This document shows, in pieces, positions 1 to 5,242 of a stretch of 5,357 bases of DNA. The notes below the pieces were generated by a model that had not been told where the DNA came from, searched no databases, and worked only from the letters and a program-made list of their open reading frames with translations. This stretch comes from JANWYQ01 sp034432445. GTDB lineage: Bacteria > Chloroflexota > Anaerolineae > JAAEKA01. The translations under genes and the position numbers were made by a program. The stretch's first letter is position 1, and every line of letters starts with the position of its first letter. The stretch spans positions 1-5,357 of the forward strand of contig DAOUBX010000240.1 of NCBI GenBank assembly GCA_034432445.1, in the 5' to 3' direction.

Positions 1-139
1 CGGCGGGGGCGGCAGGCTGTTGCGAGGCCGGTTGAGCCGCCGGCTGGGCCGGGGCTGGCTGGCCGCCGCCTCCACCGCCGCAGGCGGCCAAAATGGCCAG
101 AAGAGCGAGGAAGCTGATGATCAGATAGGTCTTCTTCAT
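1..139 (-). CDS. Lipoprotein of unknown function, N-terminal part only (cut by the window edge)
   Basis: Only the first 46 codons are present; the rest lies beyond position 1. The peptide starts MKKTYLIISF, has a hydrophobic stretch (residues about 5-19) and a lipobox LAAC with the lipidated Cys at residue 20. Six glycines follow, then a Gln/Pro/Ala-rich low-complexity segment (residues 27-46). This is a signal-peptidase-II lipoprotein with a flexible spacer, so the functional domain would sit outside the membrane. The start is well supported by an AAGGAG ribosome binding site at 150-155, ten bases upstream. The gene follows nosL on the same strand after 75 bp, so it may belong to the nos operon (for example a cytochrome c, a cupredoxin or even a lipidated NosZ). 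Equally, it may be an unrelated ABC-transporter binding protein, since such linkers are common there. No functional domain is visible, so I give no function. The call of a lipoprotein start is firm. Confidence 0.8.
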   Translation of the reverse strand, partial: MKKTYLIISFLALLAILAACGGGGGGQPAPAQPAAQPASQQPAAPA

Positions 140-149
140 GGTGAAACTT

Positions 150-155
150 CTCCTT
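150..155 (-). promoter_or_regulatory. Ribosome binding site of the left-edge lipoprotein gene
   Basis: On the minus strand the bases read AAGGAG, a near-perfect Shine-Dalgarno sequence, with 10 bases between it and the ATG at 139-137. It fixes the start of the truncated gene and is the strongest ribosome binding site in the window. Confidence 0.8.
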
Positions 156-174
156 CGATCGTTGTTTCAGAGAT

Positions 175-194
175 GGCTCGGTCGGAGACCGGCC
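175..194 (-). other. Small inverted repeat in the gap after nosL
   Basis: The arms CGGTC (179-183) and GACCG (187-191) pair perfectly around a GGA loop. The stem extends by GGC (175-177) with GCC (192-194) if T178 is bulged. It lies in the 75-bp gap between the nosL stop (217-215) and the next start (139). There is no run of T after the stem on the minus strand, so it is not a classical intrinsic terminator. It could slow exonuclease decay of the nosL message, act as a weak attenuator, or be an operator half-site pair for the following gene. A GC-rich stem this short could also occur by chance. Confidence 0.35.
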
Positions 195-214
195 AGAGCA
201 TAGACGGTGCTTAC

Positions 215-1477
215 CTAACGCACGTCGTATTCGAACACGACTTCACCTAACACTACGTCTCCGTCCTTGACGACGACGGTGACGGTCCACGGCCCGGCCA
301 TGCTGAAGTTGACCGTGCCTAGATAGCGGCCGTCGCCCTGGGAAACGGGGTTTTCGTTGCCAGGGGAGCCGTGATCCATGGTGGGCATCCAGGGTGTGAT
401 CTCCAAGGTCAGGTCGGTGAGGGCCGGCCAGTCGAACATGCCGCGCTTCTGCATGACGTAAACCTCGAAGGGCTGTTTGCCAACTTGCGGCATGGTCGGC
501 TGGATCACCGAGACGAAGATCTTCTTGTCGTCGGGGCCCATGAAGGACTGGTGCAACTTCGACGGCGCCACGTCCACGGGCAGCAGCGTCGTCCCGCTCT
601 GGCTGGCCACGGTGTCGGTGAAGGCCACGGCCACGTCCCAACTGCCCAGGTCTGGCCCGCCGGGCATGGAGAAGATCAGCGCGCCCTGGAACATGCCGGG
701 CGCCGTGGGGGCCGGCCCCAGCACGCCGGAGCCATGGTGCTTGCCGTCCAGCATGTTCATGCGCGGGGCCAGGGTCACCTGGGCGCCCTCCACCGGCTGG
801 CCGTCCGGCCCGGTCAGGTGCAGCCAGACGGTGTTGTAGCCGGCGTGCAGGGCCTCCTGGCCGATCAGATGCACGTGATAGCCGTTCACCTCCGCTTCGA
901 CCTCGCGGCCCGGCGTCGCCTCGGCGGCAGACGGTTGAGCGGTCGCATGGTCATGGCTGTCGGCATGGTCGTGACCGCCGGCCGGCATGGCTGCGCCGGC
1001 CTCGACCATGAGCTGGCCGGCCTTGTGTCGCTGCAACAGGCCGTTCCAGTCCAAGACCTCGCCTTGCAGCTCGCCGGCCAGCCGTTGCGCGGCTTCTGCG
1101 CTGCCAAAGGCCGCCGTGCCCTGGGCCATGGGCGTTTGCAGGTTGTTGCTGAACACGTAGGTTGCCTTCTGTCCGTCCAGCCACTCTTTGCTGTCGTAGT
1201 CATGCACCCACCAGGCGACGACCTTGTGCTCCGGGTGCTTGTCGGCGTAGATCAGCATGTCGCCGATGTCGTCGAACAACACGTTTTCGTAGCGACCGGG
1301 GCTGATCTCGTAGGTGTAGGCTGCGGCGAAGCGCGGGTCGCTGATGATCATGACGCATTCGGCGCAGACGTCTTCGCCGTAGCGAATGTCGGGCGGCTTG
1401 ATCTCGGCTGTGCCTTGCGCGCAGGCTGCCAAGCCGAGCAGCAGGACAAATGAGACGAGTAGAGATAGTGTTTTCAT
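215..1477 (-). CDS. nosL: NosL-like copper lipoprotein with His-rich linker and two YtkA/FixH-like domains
   Basis: This 420-residue protein is about twice the usual NosL length. Residues 1-19 are a lipoprotein signal ending LAAC (Cys19). Residues about 30-160 form the NosL domain: a CAECVMII metal motif (38-45), DDIGDML, VHDYDSKEW (91-99), and a TPMAQGTAAF segment (115-124). NosL is a membrane-anchored Cu(I) chaperone that hands copper to NosDFY for NosZ assembly. A linker with HDHADSHDH (169-177) follows, then two related beta-sandwich regions of YtkA/FixH type (about 192-300 and 305-420). These carry Met/His clusters: M240, M242, H247, H248 in the first and PWMPTMDHG (362-370) in the second. 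The motif has Val42 where NosL usually has Gly (CxxCGM). The start at 1477 is chosen because it begins the signal peptide and has GAGGTG 12 bases upstream; an in-frame ATG at 1519 would add 14 residues ahead of the signal. The NosL identity is confident; the roles of the added domains are inference. Confidence 0.9.
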   Translation of the reverse strand: MKTLSLLVSFVLLLGLAACAQGTAEIKPPDIRYGEDVCAECVMIISDPRFAAAYTYEISPGRYENVLFDDIGDMLIYADKHPEHKVVAWWVHDYDSKEWLDGQKATYVFSNNLQTPMAQGTAAFGSAEAAQRLAGELQGEVLDWNGLLQRHKAGQLMVEAGAAMPAGGHDHADSHDHATAQPSAAEATPGREVEAEVNGYHVHLIGQEALHAGYNTVWLHLTGPDGQPVEGAQVTLAPRMNMLDGKHHGSGVLGPAPTAPGMFQGALIFSMPGGPDLGSWDVAVAFTDTVASQSGTTLLPVDVAPSKLHQSFMGPDDKKIFVSVIQPTMPQVGKQPFEVYVMQKRGMFDWPALTDLTLEITPWMPTMDHGSPGNENPVSQGDGRYLGTVNFSMAGPWTVTVVVKDGDVVLGEVVFEYDVR

Positions 1478-1489
1478 AGGGTTCACTTG

Positions 1490-1495
1490 CACCTC
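1490..1495 (-). promoter_or_regulatory. Likely ribosome binding site of nosL
   Basis: GAGGTG on the minus strand, with 12 bases to the ATG at 1477-1475. The spacing is slightly long. It sits beside a 6-bp inverted repeat (ACTTGC 1485-1490 with GCAAGT 1508-1513) that could partly close around it, though this stem has a 17-base loop and is weak. The site supports the start at 1477 over the upstream in-frame ATG at 1519. The surrounding gap between the PCu(A)C gene and nosL is 63 bp and shows no clear terminator or promoter. Confidence 0.5.
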
Positions 1496-1540
1496 GCACA
1501 GTGATGGGCAAGTACACACGGCTCGATCTTGTGTCGTAGG

Positions 1541-2008
1541 TCACCGGGTGTCACGGATGGACACGTTGACGGCTTTATCGCCTGACTTCTCGAAGAAAAG
1601 CGTGAGCGGCAGTGTGTCGCCGGCGTTGAAGTCGACCTCCTTGTCGATGCACATGATGTGGAAACTGCCGGGCTTGAGCTCGACTTGCCCGCCGGGTGGT
1701 ATCTCGATGAAACCGCCCGGGACAGGCCGCATGCCGCTGACGCCGTCGTCAGTCTGGTAGGTTTCGTGCAACTCTATCGTGCCGCACAGCGTCGATGCGC
1801 CGCCCATCAGCCTGTCGGTCTCTGCGCCCTTGTTCTGAATGCGCATGTAGAAGGCTGCCACCTTGAACATCTGCGGTGTTGACCAGCCCCACGCATCCTC
1901 GACTCGCATCTCAGGTCCGCCGGCGGCCGGTGGCCTGCAGCCTGCTGCAGCTACTGACAGCAGGAAGACCGCAATCACCACCTGTCGGCTTACGAGGCTA
2001 CGGCTCAT
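1541..2008 (-). CDS. PCu(A)C-family copper chaperone lipoprotein
   Basis: This 155-residue protein has a lipoprotein signal with the box AAGC at Cys24. The mature part is a single PCu(A)C domain (about 33-152). It shows the family's Cu(I) site: H81, then M93 with 11 residues between, then H117-I-M119 with 23 residues between M93 and H117. This closely fits the canonical H(M)X10MX21HXM pattern. Such proteins bind Cu(I) outside the membrane and pass it to CuA/CuZ-type centres; here the context points to NosZ maturation rather than cytochrome oxidase. Two cysteines lie next to the ligands (C75, six residues before H81, and C120, directly after M119), which is not the usual arrangement. The start overlaps the nosY stop by one base (TAATG), and GAGGCG at 2016-2021 inside the end of nosY is a plausible ribosome binding site with 7 bases of spacing, so translation is probably coupled. 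A longer in-frame start at 2068 would put 20 charged residues before the signal and is rejected. Confidence 0.9.
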   Translation of the reverse strand: MSRSLVSRQVVIAVFLLSVAAAGCRPPAAGGPEMRVEDAWGWSTPQMFKVAAFYMRIQNKGAETDRLMGGASTLCGTIELHETYQTDDGVSGMRPVPGGFIEIPPGGQVELKPGSFHIMCIDKEVDFNAGDTLPLTLFFEKSGDKAVNVSIRDTR

Positions 2009-2841
2009 TAGAAGTCGCCTCGTGCGGCAAGGCGCACGTAAGCTATGGCGGCCGGCGCAATCGTCCACACCGCCAGCACGGCCAGGAAGATGACCAACAG
2101 CCCTTCACCATAGCGCTGCACGGCATAGATGCCGGCCGGTCCGAGGATGTCCAGCGTGGCGCGGATGTCGAGAATCGCGGCCATCTTGAACACCTGCAAC
2201 GGGTTGGTCAGCGACATGAGGAACAGGTTGGCGATGGGCACGCGCAGCGCCATGGAGGTGCCCATCATGCCCAGGTCGCCCAGGAAGACGAAGGCCAACC
2301 ACAGGAACAGCCCGATGCCCACGGCCACGCTGGCGCGGCGGGTGAAGGCCGAGACCAGAAAGCCGACGCTGAGCATGGCCAGGCTGAGCAAGAAGGCCAG
2401 CGCCATCAGGCGCAGATACTGGGTGGGATCGGTCGCGCCGCTGCCGCTGAGGGCCATCACCAGCCCGGAGACGCCAAAGCCCAGCGCCAGCGCGGCCAGC
2501 AGGCTCAGCGCCAAGCCGAGGTACTTGCCTAGCATCACCTCGTAGCGCCCCACCGGTTGGGTCAGCAGGTAGGAGAGCGTGCCGCGCTCCCACTCGCCGG
2601 CCAGGCTCTGGCTGCCGACCGTTAGCGCCATCAGTGGCACGATCAGCAGCACCAGGTTGATCAGGCTGGCGGTGGTGCGGCCAAAGCCGGCGAAGCCGAC
2701 AATGCCCGCGCCGGCCAGCGCCAGATAGGAAAAGGCCAGCGCCAGCGCCGCAAAGGCCGCGCTGTACAGCAGAAACCAGCGGTTGCGCAACGCATCGCGC
2801 AGCTCTTTTTGGGCGAGGGTCCAGACGGTTGTTAGGCTCAT
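2008..2841 (-). CDS. nosY: NosY, permease of the NosDFY ABC transporter
   Basis: This 277-residue ABC-2 type membrane protein matches the usual length of NosY. By eye it has six membrane segments, near residues 22-44, 57-78, 107-131, 145-166, 169-189 and 248-268, with an amphipathic N-terminal helix (about 6-20) before the first, as in ABC-2 permeases. The conserved GEWERGTLSYLLTQPV stretch (82-97) between segments 2 and 3 and NPLQVFKM (213-220) are NosY/ABC-2 hallmarks. NosY pairs with NosF as a dimer of dimers and binds NosD outside the membrane; the transporter serves copper-site assembly in N2O reductase. The gene is separated from nosF by 120 bp of heptamer repeats. The start codon has no visible Shine-Dalgarno sequence (minus-strand bases before ATG read GATCTCCC), and the array begins five bases upstream of it. 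The stop TAA overlaps the next gene's ATG. Confidence 0.93.
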   Translation of the reverse strand: MSLTTVWTLAQKELRDALRNRWFLLYSAAFAALALAFSYLALAGAGIVGFAGFGRTTASLINLVLLIVPLMALTVGSQSLAGEWERGTLSYLLTQPVGRYEVMLGKYLGLALSLLAALALGFGVSGLVMALSGSGATDPTQYLRLMALAFLLSLAMLSVGFLVSAFTRRASVAVGIGLFLWLAFVFLGDLGMMGTSMALRVPIANLFLMSLTNPLQVFKMAAILDIRATLDILGPAGIYAVQRYGEGLLVIFLAVLAVWTIAPAAIAYVRLAARGDF

Positions 2842-2845
2842 GGGA

Positions 2846-2929
2846 GATCGGTGAACGGTGATCGGTGAAAGGTGATCGGTGAACGGTGATTGGTGATCGG
2901 TGAACGGTGAACGGTGATCGGTGATCGGG
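2846..2929 (+). repeat. Tandem heptamer array, 12 units (consensus GAWCGGT)
   Basis: Twelve consecutive 7-base units run in perfect register: GATCGGT and GAACGGT in mixed order, with single variants GAAAGGT (2867-2873), GATTGGT (2888-2894) and a last unit GATCGGG (2923-2929). The period of 7 is not a multiple of 3, and the array lies wholly between nosF and nosY. It begins five bases from the nosY ATG (2841). The units are close relatives of the GGTGAAT units upstream of nosD. The pattern recalls the short tandemly repeated heptamers known from cyanobacterial genomes; whether the two are related cannot be told here. Confidence 0.92.
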
Positions 2930-2932
2930 CTG

Positions 2933-2967
2933 ATTACCGTCTACCGGTTACCGCTCACCGCTTACTG
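2933..2967 (-). repeat. Degenerate heptamer array in opposite orientation, 5 units
   Basis: On the plus strand the units read ATTACCG, TCTACCG, GTTACCG, CTCACCG and CTTACTG, in register with period 7. On the minus strand this is CGGTRNN, the inverse of the neighbouring 12-unit array. The last unit contains the nosF stop codon (2964-2962), so the array runs into the coding end of nosF. Together with units 2905-2928 it can form a 24-position stem with 18 matches around an 8-base loop (2929-2936). No T-run follows on the minus strand, so a simple rho-independent terminator is unlikely. Confidence 0.75.
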
Positions 2968-3813
2968 TACCTCAAAGTCCACCACGTCGATCGCGGCCGC
3001 GCGCAAGGCGTGGATGGGCGCGGCCTTGGCGCCGGGGACGACGTCCACCAGCACGCCGTGGCCGTTACGCGAGGCTGTGAAGCCGCCGCTGTGCAGCACG
3101 GCCAGGGCCTGTTCGACCACATCGCCAGGCAGGCGCAGCTTGACCTGGGTGCGTAGACCGAGCCGCTGCGGCAACTCGTCCGCGGTGCATGTGGTCACCT
3201 GCCGACCGCGCTCCATCACCAGCACCTGATCGGCCAAGGCTTCGATCTCCTCGATGCGGTGGGAGGTGAACAAGACGGTCTTGCCGGCCGAGCGCACGCC
3301 GGCCAGCAGGTGCAGGAATTGGTCGCGGCCGGCTGCGTCCAGGTTCGACGTCGGCTCATCCAGCACCAGGATCGGTGGGTCGGCCAGCAGGGCCAGGCCC
3401 AGCGCCAGGCGCTGCTTCATGCCGCCCGACAGCGCGCCCACCGGCTTGTCGCCGTGCTCGGCCAGCCCCACCTGCGCCAGCACCTCTCGCGCCCGGCTGG
3501 CCGGAACTTGCTTGAGCCGGGCGTAGAAGCGGGCCGTGTCCAACGCGCTCAAGTCGTTGTAGAAGGCCAGCTCCTGCGGCACGTAGCCCAGCTTGCGCCG
3601 CACGGCCTTGCCTTGCTTGTGTGCGTCCTGGCCGCCGACGACGATTTGCCCGTCGTAGCGCAGCAGGCCCAGCAGGCACTTGATGGCCGTGGTCTTGCCC
3701 GCGCCGTTGGGACCCCAGAGCGCCACCGCCTGCTGTGGCTCGACCGAGAAACTCAGGTCATCGACTGCGGTGAACTTGCCGAAGCGTTTGGTGAGGTGTG
3801 AGAAGTGGATCAT
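2962..3813 (-). CDS. nosF: NosF, ATP-binding subunit of the NosDFY transporter
   Basis: This 283-residue ABC ATPase is slightly shorter than the about 300 residues usual for NosF. All nucleotide-binding motifs are intact: Walker A GPNGAGKT (34-41), Q-loop Q80 in YVPQE, signature LSGGMKQ (128-134), Walker B ILVLDEP (148-154), D-loop SNLD (156-159) and H-loop His185. After the ATPase core, residues about 215-283 form a C-terminal extension, a region typical of NosF and related ABC-2 ATPases. It powers NosY from the cytoplasm in copper-site maturation of NosZ. The start at 3813 is five bases after the nosD stop, with AAGG (3824-3827) ten bases upstream inside nosD, so the two genes are probably co-translated. 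An in-frame ATG at 3855 would add 14 residues without a family counterpart and overlap nosD. Identity as NosF rather than a generic ABC ATPase rests on the nosD and nosY neighbours. Confidence 0.92.
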   Translation of the reverse strand: MIHFSHLTKRFGKFTAVDDLSFSVEPQQAVALWGPNGAGKTTAIKCLLGLLRYDGQIVVGGQDAHKQGKAVRRKLGYVPQELAFYNDLSALDTARFYARLKQVPASRAREVLAQVGLAEHGDKPVGALSGGMKQRLALGLALLADPPILVLDEPTSNLDAAGRDQFLHLLAGVRSAGKTVLFTSHRIEEIEALADQVLVMERGRQVTTCTADELPQRLGLRTQVKLRLPGDVVEQALAVLHSGGFTASRNGHGVLVDVVPGAKAAPIHALRAAAIDVVDFEVQ

Positions 3814-3818
3814 ACTCG

Positions 3819-5183
3819 TTACGCCTTGTGTCTCGCGCCATGCGTGCCGGCCCACAGCACCGCCCCCGCCAGCCCCAGCATCCCCAGCGCTACGGCCAGG
3901 TTAGCCAGGGTGGACGGCTCGGGCAGGCCGGGTACAGTCGGCAGGTCGGGCGGGACCATCAGCGGGTGCTCGTCGGCCATCTTGGGCCGCGGCTGGAAGA
4001 CCGGGAAGGCGCGCGCGGCCAGGTCCAGCGCATCGGTAGCCGGGCTGAGCTGGAACAGGCGCAGCTCCGGGTATTTCTGCATCAAGTCTTCGTACAGGCT
4101 GCTGGAGCGATAGGCGATGTCGCCGACGCGGTCGCCGTTGGCGTCGAAGCCGGCGTAGTCGCTCCAGTAGTTGCCGCGGCCGTCCATCGACCAGGCGTTG
4201 CCGCGCAGCTCGCCGCCGCCGGAGATGTGGATCTGCTCGCGGTTCTCTTGGAAGATGTTGTTGCTGTACGTGTTGCGCTGCACCAGGGGCAGCATCTCGA
4301 TGCCGACCTCGTTGTAGGCCAGCAGGTTGTCGCGGAACAGCACTGTGGCGTCAGCTTCGCGCGGCGAGTTGTCCACATAGACGCCGACGCGGTTGTTGAC
4401 CAGGCGGTTGCCCACGGCCAGCACGTCGTCCACGTCCTTGAGCGCCGCGCCGTAGCCGCTGGGGCCGTTGTTGTCGATCATCAGGTTGCGCTGCATGTCC
4501 AGGCCGCGGCTGTACATCAGATAAACGCCCACCGAGTTGCCGCGCAGGATGTTCTCCTCGAGGGTCTGCCGGTTGCTGAACATGAAGTGCAAGCCGTAGC
4601 GGCCGTTCTCCACCACATTGTGACGCAGCACGCCATCGTCAGAGAACCACATCACCACGTCGCGCGTGTCGTAGACGTGGTTGGCCTCTACCAGCGTACC
4701 TGGGCTCTGCCAGATGCGGATGCCATCGCCGCGCCGGCCGATGGGCAGGTTCATGCCGGTGACCTGGTTGCCGCGCACCACGCTGTTCGGCGCCTCCTTG
4801 AGGTAGATGCCGAACAGCACGTTCTCCAACCGGTTGTCCTCGATTAGGAGGCGCGGGGCCAGGCCGGTGATGCCGGCGTGCTCGCGGTCCAACGAGTCGC
4901 CGCTGTGGCGGATCGTCAGGCCGCGCACCGTCACGTCCGGCGCGGTTACGGTCAGCACATCGCCCAGGCCGCGGCCGTCGATGATGGCCCCTGGCTGGCC
5001 TTCCAGCGTCAGGCCAGGGACGTCCACCACCAATGGGCCGGCGTAGACGCCCGGCGGGATAACAATCGTGTCGCCCGGTTTGGCTGCGGCCAGCGCGGCC
5101 GGCAGGTCGAAGGAATCGCCCTGCGCGGCCGCGGGGCTGGCCAGCAGCGTAAGGAGGACGATGGCGAGGAGGAAGCGGGACAT
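3819..5183 (-). CDS. nosD: NosD, exported beta-helix protein of the NosDFY complex
   Basis: This 454-residue protein begins with a Sec signal peptide (1-20, cleavage likely after SPAAA). Residues about 22-330 form a right-handed parallel beta-helix: repeated turns with N-rich ladders such as LIEDNRLENV, VVRGNQVTGM, LVEANHVYDT, LRHNVVENGRYG, AVGNRLVNNRVGVY and TYSNNIFQEN. The NosD hallmark GNYWSDYAGFDANGDRVGDIAY region is at 337-358. Family members bind the outer face of NosY and take copper from NosL for delivery to NosZ. The tail (421-454) is a PEPSTLA motif, a hydrophobic stretch (about 426-445) and a short basic end, so the protein is either anchored in the membrane or sorted by a PEP-CTERM-like route. 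The start codon has no visible Shine-Dalgarno sequence; a GGTGAAT-type repeat array starts immediately upstream. Length and motifs fit the family (about 400-460 residues). Confidence 0.94.
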   Translation of the reverse strand: MSRFLLAIVLLTLLASPAAAQGDSFDLPAALAAAKPGDTIVIPPGVYAGPLVVDVPGLTLEGQPGAIIDGRGLGDVLTVTAPDVTVRGLTIRHSGDSLDREHAGITGLAPRLLIEDNRLENVLFGIYLKEAPNSVVRGNQVTGMNLPIGRRGDGIRIWQSPGTLVEANHVYDTRDVVMWFSDDGVLRHNVVENGRYGLHFMFSNRQTLEENILRGNSVGVYLMYSRGLDMQRNLMIDNNGPSGYGAALKDVDDVLAVGNRLVNNRVGVYVDNSPREADATVLFRDNLLAYNEVGIEMLPLVQRNTYSNNIFQENREQIHISGGGELRGNAWSMDGRGNYWSDYAGFDANGDRVGDIAYRSSSLYEDLMQKYPELRLFQLSPATDALDLAARAFPVFQPRPKMADEHPLMVPPDLPTVPGLPEPSTLANLAVALGMLGLAGAVLWAGTHGARHKA

Positions 5184-5242
5184 GGTTAATGGTCAATTGC
5201 CAATTGGTGAATTGGTGAATGGTGAATTGGTGAATGGTTGAT
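5184..5242 (+). repeat. Tandem 7/8-base repeat, about 8 units (consensus GGTGAAT, often with leading T)
   Basis: Starting at the base next to the nosD ATG the units read GGTTAAT, GGTCAAT, TGCCAAT, TGGTGAAT, TGGTGAAT, GGTGAAT, TGGTGAAT and GGTTGAT. Units nearest the gene are the most degenerate. The shared core GGTGA links them to the GATCGGT/GAACGGT array upstream of nosY. The array fills the place where a ribosome binding site for nosD would be expected. Confidence 0.85.

Noticed and set aside
197..202. A TATGCT hexamer on the minus strand as a -10 box for the left-edge lipoprotein gene
   Set aside because: No convincing -35 hexamer stands at the right distance, and a single hexamer match is expected by chance.
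371..1453. A long open frame of 360 codons on the plus strand opposite nosL
   Set aside because: It has a low-complexity His/Val/Gly/Arg-rich composition typical of an antisense frame in GC-rich DNA, while the minus strand holds a protein with a lipoprotein signal, NosL motifs and a good start.
1475..1519. Longer nosL start at 1519
   Set aside because: It would put 14 residues, including three Cys, ahead of a perfectly formed lipoprotein signal; the ATG at 1477 has its own upstream GAGGTG.
2006..2068. Longer start at 2068 for the PCu(A)C gene
   Set aside because: It would overlap nosY by 61 bases and place 20 mostly charged residues before the signal peptide; the TAATG junction at 2010-2006 is the natural start.
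2905..2960. Intrinsic terminator between nosF and nosY
   Set aside because: The stem is plausible, but no T-run follows on the transcribed minus strand, and ending transcription there would separate two subunits of one transporter.
2846..2967. CRISPR array
   Set aside because: The units are 7 bases long, directly adjacent and without spacers; nothing resembles a CRISPR repeat of 23-47 bases with unique spacers.
3811..3855. Longer nosF start at 3855
   Set aside because: The 14 extra residues overlap the nosD tail and do not fit the ABC ATPase N-terminus, which begins naturally at MIHFSHLTKRFG.
3798..4847. A long open frame of 349 codons on the plus strand opposite nosD
   Set aside because: The composition (Val, His, Ala, Gln runs) is that of a shadow frame; the minus strand encodes a clear NosD with signal peptide and beta-helix repeats.
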